A model generated the notes under the pieces. That model made no database searches. It saw nothing but the letters and a program-made list of their open reading frames with translations, and had not been told where the DNA came from. Made by a program: the position numbers and the translations under genes. Positions 17,071-26,380 of a stretch of DNA of 64,000 bases are shown here, piece after piece; the first letter of the stretch is position 1; every line of letters starts with the position of its first letter. The DNA is taken from assembly GCA_006226495.1 (NCBI GenBank), contig SBGU01000023.1:1-64000 (forward strand). The letters are read 5' to 3'. The stretch is from Alphaproteobacteria bacterium (GTDB lineage Bacteria > Pseudomonadota > Alphaproteobacteria > Sphingomonadales > Kordiimonadaceae).

Positions 17071-18942
17071 TCAGGCTGCGTGGCGTTTTTTGATATGGCC
17101 CAGGATCAGGGTCAGCGCCGCCGGCGTTACCCCGGCGATGCGGGCTGCGGCACCAAGCGTGGTCGGGCGCGCGGCCTTGAATTTCTCGCGCATCTCATTC
17201 GACAGGCCGGTGATGCCGTCAAAGTCGAGGCTTTCCGGGATCGCCAGTTGTTCGTCGCGCCGGAAGGCAACAACATCTTCCTGCTGGCGTTCCAGGTAAC
17301 CCTGGTACATGGCATCGATTTCAAGCTGGGCCGCGATCTCGGGCGACACGCTACCCAGCTCGTCCGGCCAGATTGCCTGAAGACGCGCAAAGTCGATATC
17401 GTTGAATGCGAGCAGAGTTTCGCCGGTACGGCGGATACCATCCTGATTGATCTTCAGGCCAAATTTGGCGGCTTCGTTGGGGGTCAGCGACAGGCTGCGC
17501 AGCGTGGCGCGCCCTGCTTCCAGTGCAGCCTTTTTGGCGGCAAAAGCTTCGGCACGTTCGGCCTTCACAAGACCAATACCCTCGCCCTTCTCTGTCAGGC
17601 GCTGGTCGGCATTGTCGGCACGCAACAAGAGGCGATATTCCGCCCGGCTTGTGAACATGCGGTAAGGCTCGCGCGTGCCCTGGGTCACCAGGTCGTCGAT
17701 CATCACCCCGATATAGGCATCGGCACGGTCAAGGATGAAAGGTGTCTCGGCGCCAGACGTGGCAAGTGCCGCGTTGGCGCCGACCATCAGGCCTTGCGCC
17801 GCCGCTTCCTCATAGCCCGTGGTGCCGTTGATCTGGCCGGCCAGATACAGGCCTTCAGCCCGGCGTGTCTCCAAGGTCGGTTTCAGTTCCCGCGGGTCGA
17901 TGAAATCATATTCGATGGCATAACCCGGCCGGATGATGGTGACATTCTCAAGCCCCGGGATCGAGCGGATCAGCCGCTCCTGCACCTCTTCGGGCAGGCT
18001 CGTGGAGATGCCATTCGGATAGACCGTATGGTCGTCCAGCCCTTCGGGTTCCAGGAAAACCTGATGGCTGGTCTTGTCGGCAAAACGCACGACCTTGTCT
18101 TCGATCGACGGGCAATAACGCGGGCCGCGGCTTTCGATCTGGCCGGAATACATGGGCGCCCGGTGCAGGTTTTCCCGGATCACCGCATGGGTTTCTTCGG
18201 TGGTGCGGGTCATGTAACAACTGATCTGCGGCACCGTGATTTCGCGGGTCAGGAAGGAAAAAGCCACCGGCGGATTGTCGCCCGGCTGTTCTTCACATTT
18301 CGACCAGTCGATGGTGCGGCCATCGAGGCGCGCAGGCGTGCCGGTTTTCAACCTCCCAAGCTCGAAGCCAAGCCCCATCAGGGTATCCGACAGGCCCATG
18401 GCCGGCGCTTCGCCAACCCGGCCGGCGGGGATCTTTTTCTCGCCGATATGGATCAGGCCGCGCAGGAAGGTGCCGGTGGTCAGGATCACGGCGCCTGCCC
18501 TGATTTCGCTGCCATCGGCGCACACGACACCACAGACACGCGCACGCTCGCCCGAACGGTCGACAATCAGATCTTCGACCGCGGCCCCCAGAAGGTCGAG
18601 ATTTTCGTAACCCCCGAGCAAAGCCTGCATGGCTTCGCGGTACAGCTTGCGGTCGGACTGGCAGCGCGGGCCCTGCACGGCAGGTCCCTTGCGCTGGTTC
18701 AACAGCTTGAACTGGATGCCCGAGGCATCGGCCACCCGGCCCATGATGCCATCAAGCGCATCGATCTCGCGCACCAGATGGCCCTTGCCCAAACCGCCGA
18801 TCGCCGGGTTGCAGGACATCTCGCCAATAGTCTCAAGCTTGTGGGTGACGAGCAGGGTCTTGGCGCCCACGCGCGCAGACGCCGCTGCCGCTTCACAGCC
18901 GGCATGGCCACCACCGATCACAATGACATCATATACCGTCAT
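17071..18942 (-). CDS. mnmG: MnmG (GidA), tRNA U34 modification enzyme, FAD subunit
   Basis: A 623-residue FAD protein that, with MnmE, adds carboxymethylaminomethyl to U34 of tRNAs. The dinucleotide motif is [14 protein letters not shown] (about 6-19); other signatures are [39 protein letters not shown] and [18 protein letters not shown] start at 18942 (M-T-V-Y-D-V) because residues upstream are not family-like; 18954 and 18975 are alternatives. It heads the operon mnmG-rsmG-parA-parB and lies downstream of mnmE on the same strand, separated by a terminator and parS site 3. Confidence 0.95.
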   Translation of the reverse strand: MTVYDVIVIGGGHAGCEAAAASARVGAKTLLVTHKLETIGEMSCNPAIGGLGKGHLVREIDALDGIMGRVADASGIQFKLLNQRKGPAVQGPRCQSDRKLYREAMQALLGGYENLDLLGAAVEDLIVDRSGERARVCGVVCADGSEIRAGAVILTTGTFLRGLIHIGEKKIPAGRVGEAPAMGLSDTLMGLGFELGRLKTGTPARLDGRTIDWSKCEEQPGDNPPVAFSFLTREITVPQISCYMTRTTEETHAVIRENLHRAPMYSGQIESRGPRYCPSIEDKVVRFADKTSHQVFLEPEGLDDHTVYPNGISTSLPEEVQERLIRSIPGLENVTIIRPGYAIEYDFIDPRELKPTLETRRAEGLYLAGQINGTTGYEEAAAQGLMVGANAALATSGAETPFILDRADAYIGVMIDDLVTQGTREPYRMFTSRAEYRLLLRADNADQRLTEKGEGIGLVKAERAEAFAAKKAALEAGRATLRSLSLTPNEAAKFGLKINQDGIRRTGETLLAFNDIDFARLQAIWPDELGSVSPEIAAQLEIDAMYQGYLERQQEDVVAFRRDEQLAIPESLDFDGITGLSNEMREKFKAARPTTLGAAARIAGVTPAALTLILGHIKKRHAA

Positions 18943-18975
18943 GCCTGCATCCATTCGCTCGGGACAGGGAAACAC

Positions 18976-18999
18976 AAAAAGAGGCCCCGGAAGGCCCCT
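18976..18999 (-). terminator. Terminator between mnmE and mnmG
   Basis: On the minus strand AGGGGCC-TTCCGG-GGCCTCT forms a seven-pair stem (one G-U) followed by TTTTTG. It lies 106-129 bases past the mnmE stop and 34 bases before the mnmG start. Confidence 0.6.
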
Positions 19000-19069
19000 A
19001 ACAGCGGTGTCTATAATAGAGAACGGACTTTAAGTCAAAGTTAAGCAGGGCGCGGTTTTTGCGCAGCAG

Positions 19070-19085
19070 TGTTTCACGTGAAACA
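19070..19085. other. parS: parS site 3 (between mnmG and mnmE)
   Basis: TGTTTCACGTGAAACA, a perfect parS palindrome, intergenic, 20 bases past the mnmE stop. Confidence 0.93.
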
Positions 19086-19104
19086 TGGCTCGCGCCAGTC
19101 CACC

Positions 19105-20460
19105 CTATTTCCCGATACAGAAGTCCGAAAAGACCACATCGAGCACATCTTCGACCCCGACCCGGCCGGTGATGCGGCCGAGCGCACGGGCGGCCATGCG
19201 CACGTCTTCGGCGGCGAGCACGGCATCGATGCCGGCGTTGCTGTCGAAGCGGGTCAGATGCTCGACTGCATCCTCGAGCGCCTTGCGGTGGCGGAGGCGG
19301 GTGAGCGACGGTGTCTCACGCGGAGCCATGGCGTCGCGTACATGCTCGGTCAGGCGGTCGAACAATTCGTCCAGGCCATGGTCAGCTTTCGCGGAAATCG
19401 CCGCGACCCCGAGCATGCCACCCGGCACGTCCGATTGTTCCACGTGAAACATGGGCACCCTGTCCGTCTGGGTCACGACGATCAGCGTGCGGTCATCGGC
19501 ATGATCGGTGAGGGTCGCCGGCAGGCGCGGCCAGTCGTCGGCGCGCACCAGCAACAGTTTCAGGTCGGCATCGCGCGCCTTGGCGAGCGCGCGGCGGATG
19601 CCTTCCTGTTCGATGGCGCCACCGCCTTCGCGCACACCCGCTGTATCGATCAGCCGCACCGGGAAACCGGCCAGGTCAAGCTGTACCTCGATACTGTCGC
19701 GCGTGGTGCCGGCCTCGTCCGACACGATGGCGACGTCTGAGCGCGCCAGCGCATTCAATAGCGTGGACTTGCCGGCATTGGGTTCCCCCAGAATGACGAT
19801 GCGGAAACCCTCTCTGAGGGCTTCGCCGCGACGTCCATCCACAAGATGTTGTGTAATATCGTCACGAAGACGCAATATTTGCGGCCTGACGGCACCCGCG
19901 ATGCCTTCGGGCAGGTCTTCGTCCGGAAAATCGATATCAGCTTCCAGATGCGCGAGATGGCCGACCAGCCGGCCGCGCCAATCCTCGTACAAATCCTTCA
20001 GGGCGCCGTCCATCTGCCTGAGCGCCTGCTCGCGCTGTGCGGCGGTCTGGGCATGAATGAGGTCGTTCAGGCCTTCGGCTTCGGTGAGGTCGAGCTTGCC
20101 CTGTTCAAACGCCCGGCGCGAAAATTCCCCGGGCTCGGCGGGGCGCAGACCGGGAATGGATGCGAGGGTTTCGATGACCCCGGCGACCACGGCCCAGCCG
20201 CCATGCAGATGCAGTTCCACCACATCCTCGCCAGTGAAACTTGCCGGTGCCTTGAAGGCAATCACCAAAGCCTGGTCGAGCCGTGCCCCGGTCGCGGGGT
20301 CACTCAGCAGCCGCACCGATGCCAGGCGTGGTGCGGGCACCGCCTTACCGCTCAGCCGTTCAAGTGCCATGAAGGACGCCGGGCCCGACAGGCGCACCAC
20401 CGCCACACCGGCCACACCGGCGCCGCTTGAAAGGGCAAAAATCGTGTCGGTACTGCTCAC
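19105..20460 (-). CDS. mnmE: MnmE (TrmE), tRNA modification GTPase
   Basis: A 451-residue GTPase partnering MnmG. The N-terminal folate-binding domain starts TDTIFALSSG; the G domain has GEPNAGKSTLLNAL (P-loop), DEAGTTRD (switch) and TQTD; the protein ends FCIGK, the conserved C-x-G-K tail. I set the start at a GTG at 20460, with GAGG five bases upstream. An in-frame ATG at 20508 and a longer frame to 20616 exist, but they read through a copy of the interspersed repeat (giving FALSLSKGR), so they are unlikely. parS site 4 lies inside the gene. Confidence 0.93.
   Translation of the reverse strand: MSSTDTIFALSSGAGVAGVAVVRLSGPASFMALERLSGKAVPAPRLASVRLLSDPATGARLDQALVIAFKAPASFTGEDVVELHLHGGWAVVAGVIETLASIPGLRPAEPGEFSRRAFEQGKLDLTEAEGLNDLIHAQTAAQREQALRQMDGALKDLYEDWRGRLVGHLAHLEADIDFPDEDLPEGIAGAVRPQILRLRDDITQHLVDGRRGEALREGFRIVILGEPNAGKSTLLNALARSDVAIVSDEAGTTRDSIEVQLDLAGFPVRLIDTAGVREGGGAIEQEGIRRALAKARDADLKLLLVRADDWPRLPATLTDHADDRTLIVVTQTDRVPMFHVEQSDVPGGMLGVAAISAKADHGLDELFDRLTEHVRDAMAPRETPSLTRLRHRKALEDAVEHLTRFDSNAGIDAVLAAEDVRMAARALGRITGRVGVEDVLDVVFSDFCIGK
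19436..19451. other. parS: parS site 4 (inside mnmE)
   Basis: TGTTCCACGTGAAACA fits the degenerate parS consensus TGTTNCACGTGAAACA exactly. Read in the mnmE frame it encodes M-F-H-V-E-Q. Confidence 0.88.
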
Positions 20461-20503
20461 AGCAACCTCATCATCCAATGGCACGTCGGCCCACTCATCG
20501 CGT

Positions 20504-20538
20504 GTCATCCTGCCCTTCGACAGGCTCAGGGCGAACGG
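20504..20538 (+). repeat. Interspersed REP-like repeat, copy 3
   Basis: GTCATCCTGCCCTTCGACAG onward to AACGGTG, the same core as copies 1 and 2, located between mnmE and ogt. It has been read by an overlong mnmE frame. Confidence 0.85.
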
Positions 20539-20642
20539 TGTAGAAACGGCAGGCACCTTCATGCGCCGTTTCCGCTTGCGCCCGGCCTTCTGACACAATA
20601 GCAACAGGGGATGCAAGCGCCATCCTAATCGGAGATTTTCCC

Positions 20643-21134
20643 GTGCCGCAATTGTCCATGCATACGCCGGTGATCGATATCACCCTCACGGAAATCGATG
20701 GCGCCATCATCGCGGTTGACTGGGGCTGGAGCCCGTTCCAGGAACCGAGCGACCTGCTTCGTGAAGCCAAGCGCCAACTGGACCTGTATTTCGATGGCGA
20801 GCTGACCAGCTTCGACCTGCCGCTGCAGCCCATGGGCACACGCCACCAGGAAAAGGTCTGGCAGGCCATGCGCGAGATTCCGTATGGCGAGGTGCGCAGC
20901 TATGGCGAGCTTGCGGCTTCCATCGGGTCAGCGGCGCAGGCAGTGGGCACGGCCTGCGGGCGCAACCCGCTGCCGATCCTGATCCCCTGCCACCGGGTCG
21001 TGGCGTCAGCCGGCAAGCTGGGCGGTTATTCGGGCGACGGCGGGCTTTATACCAAACGCGCACTTCTGGTTCTGGAAGGTGCGCTGACGGTCGAAGAAGG
21101 CATGGCCCTTGAGCAATCGGGCGCGCTTGACTAG
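20643..21134 (+). CDS. ogt: Methylated-DNA-[protein]-cysteine S-methyltransferase
   Basis: A 163-residue suicide DNA-repair protein that takes the methyl group from O6-methylguanine onto its own Cys. The active-site motif PCHRVV and the preceding helix-turn-helix (VGTACGRNPLPILI) are present at about residues 110-125; the N-terminal half is the usual RNase H-like domain. The GTG start at 20643 has GGAG eight bases upstream, which I prefer to the ATG at 20658. No Ada-type regulatory domain is present. Confidence 0.95.
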   Translation: MPQLSMHTPVIDITLTEIDGAIIAVDWGWSPFQEPSDLLREAKRQLDLYFDGELTSFDLPLQPMGTRHQEKVWQAMREIPYGEVRSYGELAASIGSAAQAVGTACGRNPLPILIPCHRVVASAGKLGGYSGDGGLYTKRALLVLEGALTVEEGMALEQSGALD

Positions 21135-21146
21135 GCTGCACTCAAC

Positions 21147-21198
21147 CCCATGTCAGGGTTAGGGCCCATGTCAGGGTTAGGCCCATGTCAGGGGTGGG
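21147..21198 (+). repeat. Three tandem 17-18 base repeats
   Basis: The unit CCCATGTCAGGGTTAGG occurs at about 21147, 21165 and, with two changes, 21182. It fills the gap between ogt and the dienelactone hydrolase gene. Each unit contains an ATG, which produces false start sites upstream of the hydrolase. Confidence 0.8.
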
Positions 21199-21250
21199 CT
21201 TTCGGACCGCAGGATTTCCAACATACCTTTCACCACACGGGAGACAGACC

Positions 21251-21955
21251 ATGGCTGACTATATCGACATTCAGGCGACAGACGGCAGCGGCAGCTTCAA
21301 GGCCTATGTGGCCAAACCCGTCGGTGGCACCGGCCCAGCCATTGTGGTGATCCAGGAAATTTTCGGCGTGAATGCCGGCATGCGCCAGATTTGCGATGAA
21401 CTGGCCATGGAAGGTTATATCGCCATCTGCCCCGACCTGTTCTGGCGCCAGCAACCCGGGGTCGATATCACCGACCAGTCCAAGGAAGAATGGGACCAGG
21501 CCTTCAAATTGATGCAGGGTTTCGACCACACGAAGGGCATGGAAGACCTGAAAGCCACCGTGGCGGTTGCCCGCAGCATCGAGGGCGCGACCGGCAAGGT
21601 TGGCGCCATGGGCTATTGCCTGGGCGGTTTGCTGGCCTACCGCACGTCCGCCAACACCGATGTGGATGCCGCCGTCGGTTATTATGGGGTCAGCATCGAT
21701 ACCATGCTCGGTGAAGCCGCGGGCATCAACAGCCCCCTGATGCTGCATATCGCCGAAGAAGATGGTTTTGTCGACAAGGCCGCACAGGAACGCATCAAGA
21801 AGGGCCTTGCCGGCAACACGCATGTGAGCATCCATTCCTATGCCGGGGTCGACCATGCGTTTGCGCGCCCGAACGGTGTGAACTGGAACGCCGAGGCGGC
21901 GACCCTGGCGAACAACCGCACCGCCGCCTTTTTTGCCGAACACCTGAAAGGTTGA
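21251..21955 (+). CDS. Dienelactone hydrolase family protein
   Basis: A 234-residue alpha/beta hydrolase. The nucleophile is Cys in GYCLGG (about 122-127), as in carboxymethylenebutenolidase, with acid and His supplied by the C-terminal region (EEDGFVDK, AGVDHAFARPN). The IQEIFGVNAGMRQICDELA segment is the DLH opening motif. GGGAG lies about six bases before the ATG. It is followed by a quinone reductase and a hydrolase on the same strand; the physiological substrate is unknown. Confidence 0.9.
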   Translation: MADYIDIQATDGSGSFKAYVAKPVGGTGPAIVVIQEIFGVNAGMRQICDELAMEGYIAICPDLFWRQQPGVDITDQSKEEWDQAFKLMQGFDHTKGMEDLKATVAVARSIEGATGKVGAMGYCLGGLLAYRTSANTDVDAAVGYYGVSIDTMLGEAAGINSPLMLHIAEEDGFVDKAAQERIKKGLAGNTHVSIHSYAGVDHAFARPNGVNWNAEAATLANNRTAAFFAEHLKG

Positions 21956-21962
21956 TGGCGCC

Positions 21963-22937
21963 ATGAGCATGGCAATCCGCTTTGGCAAAACCGGTGGGCC
22001 CGAGGTTCTGGAATGGGCCCGGCGTGATGTTGCGGCCCCCGGCCCCGGTGAAGTGCGCCTTCGCCACACGGCCATCGGTGTCAATTATATCGACACCTAT
22101 CACCGTACCGGGCTTTACCCTGTGCCCCTGCCCGCCGTGCCGGGGCTTGAGGCCGCCGGTGTGATCACCGCCGTCGGCGACGGTGTCAGCCAGTTCAAGG
22201 AAGGCGACCGGGTCGCCTACCCCGCCGGCCCGTTGGGTGCCTATGCCGAAGAACGGCTGATGCCGGCACAGCGCCTTATGCACCTGCCGGACGATGTGGC
22301 GGATGATGTCGCTGCCGCCCTGATGCTGAAGGGCTGCACGGTTGAAATGCTGGTTGAACGCCTGTACCGGGTCACGCCCGGTGAAACGGTCCTGTGGCAC
22401 GCGGCCGCCGGCGGCATCGGCACCATTGCCTGCCAGTGGCTGAGTGCACTTGGTGTCACGGTCATCGGCACCGTGGGCAGCGAAGACAAGGCCGAAATCG
22501 CGCGCGCGAACGGCTGCACGCACACGGTCCTGTACCGGGACGAAGACTTCCAGGCCAAGGTGATGGACATCACAGACGGCAAGGGCGTGCCCGTGGTGTA
22601 TGACAGTGTCGGCAAGGCGACGTTCGAAAAGTCGCTCAATTGCCTGAGCCGGCGCGGCATGATGGTCACCTTCGGCAACGCCACCGGCCCGGTGCCGGCG
22701 GTCGAACCCGGCCTGTTGGCCAAAAAGGGCTCCTTGTTCCTCACCCGCCCCACGCTCATGGATTATGTCGCCACCCGCGAAGACCTGATCATCTCGTCCC
22801 GCGCCGTGTTCTCGCGGCTGGCCACCGGCATATTGAAGCCGGCCATCAACCAGCGTTTTGCGCTCAGGGACGCCGCGGACGCGCACCGGGCGCTTGAAGC
22901 ACGGGAAACCAGCGGCCAGACTGTGCTGTTGCCCTGA
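21963..22937 (+). CDS. NADPH:quinone oxidoreductase (zeta-crystallin-like)
   Basis: A 324-residue zinc-independent medium-chain dehydrogenase/reductase. N-terminal GroES-like part: RHTAIGVNYIDTYHRTGLYPVPLPAVPGLEAAGVITAVGDGV. Rossmann part: WHAAAGGIGTIACQWLSALG (NADPH site). These match Qor-type single-electron quinone reductases. It begins seven bases after the dienelactone hydrolase and is followed by an alpha/beta hydrolase, so the three are likely one transcript. Confidence 0.93.
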   Translation: MSMAIRFGKTGGPEVLEWARRDVAAPGPGEVRLRHTAIGVNYIDTYHRTGLYPVPLPAVPGLEAAGVITAVGDGVSQFKEGDRVAYPAGPLGAYAEERLMPAQRLMHLPDDVADDVAAALMLKGCTVEMLVERLYRVTPGETVLWHAAAGGIGTIACQWLSALGVTVIGTVGSEDKAEIARANGCTHTVLYRDEDFQAKVMDITDGKGVPVVYDSVGKATFEKSLNCLSRRGMMVTFGNATGPVPAVEPGLLAKKGSLFLTRPTLMDYVATREDLIISSRAVFSRLATGILKPAINQRFALRDAADAHRALEARETSGQTVLLP

Positions 22938-22953
22938 TGCCGGAAGCGCGCAG

Positions 22954-23658
22954 ATGACAGGTGATTTGCCGCTTTATCTGGTGCCCGGCACCATGTGTGA
23001 TGGACGCCTGTGGCAACCGGTCACCGCGCGCCTGCCCGGGCGGGAAACCCTGTTGGCCGATTATACGGCGGCAGACAGCCTTGCGGGCATGGTGGATGCC
23101 GTGCTCAAGGGCGCCCCGGCGCGCTGCCATCTGGTCGGTTTTTCGCTGGGGGGCTATCTGGCGCTGGCAGCGGCCCTGAAGGCGCCTGAACGCTTCCGGA
23201 CTATCACCGTCATCGCGGCCTCGCCTTACGGCCTCCATGACGCGGAAAAAACGCTCCGGCGCCAGAATGCCGGCCTCCTCGCCCAGGCGCGTTACCGCGG
23301 TATGTCATCGGCCCGGCTGAAGCAGTTTGTGCACCCGGACCATCTGGCAGACGTCAGCATCACCGATACCATCCGGCAGATGGAAATGGACCTCGGGCAG
23401 GACATACTCCTGCGCCAGCTCACCGCCCCCATCGAACGCCCGGATCTGTCGGCCGACCTCGCCACCCTGCCCGCGCCTGTGCATTTCATCATGGCCGAAG
23501 ACGACGCCATGGTGCCCATCAGCGCCATCGAAACCCTCGCAGCCAAGGTGCCAGCCATCAAACTGCACCGGATCAAAGCCTCCGGCCACATGATCCCGCT
23601 CGAAGCACCGGATGCCCTGGCGGCAATTCTGGATCAGATTACCGTTGAGGTATGTTGA
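22954..23658 (+). CDS. Alpha/beta hydrolase
   Basis: A 234-residue serine hydrolase fold: LYLVPGTMCDGRLWQPV, nucleophile elbow GFSLGGYLAL (Ser about residue 69), acidic residue in AEDDAMVP and His in ASGHMIPLEAP. The short lid region suggests a small ester or lactone substrate, which cannot be named. GGAAG precedes the ATG at 22954; a longer frame from 22858 overlaps the quinone reductase and is rejected. The stop is one base before the next start. Confidence 0.9.
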   Translation: MTGDLPLYLVPGTMCDGRLWQPVTARLPGRETLLADYTAADSLAGMVDAVLKGAPARCHLVGFSLGGYLALAAALKAPERFRTITVIAASPYGLHDAEKTLRRQNAGLLAQARYRGMSSARLKQFVHPDHLADVSITDTIRQMEMDLGQDILLRQLTAPIERPDLSADLATLPAPVHFIMAEDDAMVPISAIETLAAKVPAIKLHRIKASGHMIPLEAPDALAAILDQITVEVC

Positions 23659-23659
23659 G

Positions 23660-24319
23660 ATGAAATCAACGCTGGAAAAAGTGGTTTGTCTGGCACCCTT
23701 GGCACTGTTTGCCCTCATTTTTTCTCAGACTGACAGAGACTATTTTCCACCCCAAACCTGCAAGGTCCTGACAGATATTGTCTGCAGTTGGTACCAAAAC
23801 TCATTGAAGGTAGCGGGTGAGCCATCGCTTTATCAGATGTCCAAATCTGAGCCATCGGCCCGTACATACCGCTTTTTGTGGCTTCGGAGCTCTGGCTCGT
23901 CCGTGTCGTTTCGTATCAGCTTCGATAGCGTTGGCAATGCCAGTCTTGAAACACGGGAATTTACCGAAGATGGCCAGCTAACGGATACCGACGGCAACCC
24001 ATTGCCCGCACAGGTGCTTTATTCTGATACCCTCACCTTCAAAGCAGGCGAGCTTGCAGAATTTGAAGAATTGGCAAACGTACTGGCACCCTGCTTCGAA
24101 ATCGGGGGATTGGCAGACCTTAGAGGTTTCGACGGCTCGGAATGGTTCGTTGAGGCCAATATTGACGGGGACTATCGCGCCCTGAGCCGTTGGTCACCGC
24201 TGTCAGGCATAACGTCAGAATCTAGTGACCCTGTCAGCAAAAAGGTCGATCAGGCCATGTACAATTTTGGCAGCGAACTGATGCGGTTGAGCGGACGCAA
24301 GTTTGATTCCGTCTACTGA
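23660..24319 (+). CDS. Hypothetical protein with signal or anchor, AT-richer than neighbours
   Basis: A 219-residue protein I do not recognise. It begins with a hydrophobic segment (about 8-22, VVCLAPLALFALIFS) that may be a signal peptide or anchor, followed by a soluble domain with three Cys (33, 41, about 154). Base use differs from its neighbours: two sampled 60-base lines have 28 and 30 G+C, against roughly 40 in flanking genes. It is coupled to the hydrolase upstream (start two bases after its stop) and ends exactly where the convergent acetyltransferase ends. Transfer is possible. Confidence 0.7.
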   Translation: MKSTLEKVVCLAPLALFALIFSQTDRDYFPPQTCKVLTDIVCSWYQNSLKVAGEPSLYQMSKSEPSARTYRFLWLRSSGSSVSFRISFDSVGNASLETREFTEDGQLTDTDGNPLPAQVLYSDTLTFKAGELAEFEELANVLAPCFEIGGLADLRGFDGSEWFVEANIDGDYRALSRWSPLSGITSESSDPVSKKVDQAMYNFGSELMRLSGRKFDSVY

Positions 24320-24808
24320 CTAGACATCCAGCCGGTAAAACCGCGTATCCACCGCCATGCGCGGGAAGCTTTCCGGCAGGTCGGCAACATCGACCCGAGT
24401 GAAACCGTTCTTTTCATAGAAGCGGTGGGCGGCGAGGAATTTGGCGGTGGTGCCCAGGAGGATGGTGTTCATGCCGCGCGTGCGGGCGTGGGTGAGCAGA
24501 TGGTCCAGAAGGGCCTGGGCGACACCATGGTCGCGGCCGCGATAACCGGCGGCGACAAACATCTTCCTGAGCGCGCCTTGGCCTGCGCCGATATCCTTCA
24601 TGCCGATGGTGCCGACGATATGGCCATCCGCCACGGCAACCCAGAATCCACCATCGCGCGACTGGTAGAAGCCTTCAATATCGGCAAGGTCCGGCTGATC
24701 CTCGTAAGAGATATCGATGCCAAATTCGGTGCGCTGGATCGGTACGATCAGGTCGCCGATGGCGGTTTTGTCAGACGGTGTCGCCGCGCGGATTTCAAGG
24801 CTGTGCAT
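24320..24808 (-). CDS. GNAT-family N-acetyltransferase
   Basis: A 162-residue acetyl-CoA-dependent acetyltransferase. Motif A is KMFVAAGYRGRDHGVAQALLDHLLTHAR, whose R-G-R-D-H-G loop binds the acetyl-CoA pyrophosphate; motif B region is AAHRFYEKNGFTRV. The target is unknown. Its stop codon abuts that of the convergent hypothetical gene. The start is just left of the rho terminator. Confidence 0.9.
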   Translation of the reverse strand: MHSLEIRAATPSDKTAIGDLIVPIQRTEFGIDISYEDQPDLADIEGFYQSRDGGFWVAVADGHIVGTIGMKDIGAGQGALRKMFVAAGYRGRDHGVAQALLDHLLTHARTRGMNTILLGTTAKFLAAHRFYEKNGFTRVDVADLPESFPRMAVDTRFYRLDV

Positions 24809-24825
24809 CCGGTGTCGCCTTCATG

Positions 24826-24857
24826 AAAAAGGGCCTGCCATTATCTGACAAGCCCTT
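24826..24857 (-). terminator. Terminator of rho
   Basis: On the minus strand AAGGGCTTGTCA pairs with TGGCAGGCCCTT (12 pairs including two G-U) around GATAA, followed by TTTC. It lies 28 bases after the rho stop. Confidence 0.8.
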
Positions 24858-24884
24858 GATTTCATTTAACTAAGATCATTCACC

Positions 24885-26141
24885 CTAGTTATTCATGCTG
24901 GTGAAGAACTCGTCGTTGTTCTTGCTTTCCTTGAGCTTGCCAAGGAGGAATTCCATCGCATCGACGGTGCCCATGGGTGTGAGGATACGGCGCAGGACCC
25001 ACATTTTCGACAGGATGCCGGCGTCGACCAGCAGCTCCTCTTTCCGGGTACCGGATTTGAGGATATCGATCGCCGGGAACACGCGCTTGTCGGCCACTTT
25101 GCGATCCAGGATGATCTCGCTGTTGCCGGTGCCTTTGAATTCCTCGAAGATCACCTCGTCCATGCGGCTGCCGGTGTCGATGAGCGCGGTGGCGATGATC
25201 GACAGCGAACCGCCTTCCTCGATGTTACGCGCGGCACCGAAGAAACGTTTCGGGCGCTGGAGCGCGTTGGCATCCACACCACCTGTCAGCACCTTGCCGG
25301 ACGACGGCACAACGGTGTTGTAGGCGCGTGCGAGGCGGGTGATGCTGTCCAGCAGGATCACCACGTCCTTGCCGTGTTCCACCAGGCGCTTGGCCTTTTC
25401 GATCACCATTTCGGCAACCTGCACGTGGCGCGAGGCGGGTTCGTCGAAGGTGGAGGATACCACTTCGCCCTTCACGCTGCGCTGCATGTCGGTCACTTCC
25501 TCCGGCCGTTCGTCGATCAAGAGCACGATCAGGTAACATTCCGGATGGTTGGCGGTAATCGACTTGGCGATATTCTGCAGCAGGACGGTTTTACCGGTCC
25601 GCGGCGGTGCGACGATCAGCGCACGCTGGCCCTTGCCGATGGGGGCCACCAGGTCGATCACGCGCGGGGACTTGTCCTTCACGGTGGGATCGTCGGGGTC
25701 CAGCTTCAGACGCTCATCCGGATACAGCGGGGTCAGGTTGTCGAAATGAACCTTGTGTTTGGTACGTTCCGGCTCATCGAAATTGATCTTGGAGACCTTG
25801 AGGAGGGCAAAATAGCGCTCGCCGTCCTTGGGCGCGCGGATCTGGCCTTCGATGGTGTCGCCGGTCCGAAGCGCAAAACGCCGGATCTGGCTCGGGCTCA
25901 CATAAATGTCGTCAGGGCCGGGCAGGTAGTTTGCCTCGGGGCTGCGCAAGAATCCGAAGCCATCCGACAGGATTTCGATCACGCCACCGCCCATGATTTC
26001 GACATCATCCTCAGCCAATTGCTTGAGGATGGCGAACATCATGTCCTGTTTGCGCATACTGGATGCGTTTTCGACGCCGGTTTCCTCGGCAAGCGAAAGA
26101 AGGTCCGCTGGGGTCTTTTTCTTGAGATCCTGAAGATGCAT
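24885..26141 (-). CDS. rho: Transcription termination factor Rho
   Basis: A 418-residue hexameric RNA helicase, the usual family length. N-terminal Rho domain about 1-45 ([20 protein letters not shown]), RNA-binding OSB fold about 50-125 ([31 protein letters not shown]), then RecA-like core: Walker [16 protein letters not shown], Walker [18 protein letters not shown]-loop GGVDANAL. I take ATG 26141; a GTG at 26156 would add five residues. It is followed by its own intrinsic terminator. Confidence 0.98.
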   Translation of the reverse strand: MHLQDLKKKTPADLLSLAEETGVENASSMRKQDMMFAILKQLAEDDVEIMGGGVIEILSDGFGFLRSPEANYLPGPDDIYVSPSQIRRFALRTGDTIEGQIRAPKDGERYFALLKVSKINFDEPERTKHKVHFDNLTPLYPDERLKLDPDDPTVKDKSPRVIDLVAPIGKGQRALIVAPPRTGKTVLLQNIAKSITANHPECYLIVLLIDERPEEVTDMQRSVKGEVVSSTFDEPASRHVQVAEMVIEKAKRLVEHGKDVVILLDSITRLARAYNTVVPSSGKVLTGGVDANALQRPKRFFGAARNIEEGGSLSIIATALIDTGSRMDEVIFEEFKGTGNSEIILDRKVADKRVFPAIDILKSGTRKEELLVDAGILSKMWVLRRILTPMGTVDAMEFLLGKLKESKNNDEFFTSMNN

Positions 26142-26380
26142 GGGATCGTCCAACACTGTTGATTAGATGGGATTTTCCGGATTATTGGCCCTGGGCTGAC
26201 ACCCAAAGCAGGGAAATAGCTGTTATCGCTTCGACTATTCTAAAACCGGCAATCTGTGGGAATTGTTGATTGAAATGCGGGAGCCAGAAAGCCCAAGCCC
26301 CCACAGGCTAACATTTTAACCCCCGCTGTCAAGCGAATAGCGGTTGTTGGCGGCCCCGCGCACAGGCGCCAAGGCCCGGT

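Noticed and set aside
17080-19044. 654-residue plus-strand frame opposite mnmG
   Set aside because: mnmG has complete MnmG motifs on the other strand; this frame has none.
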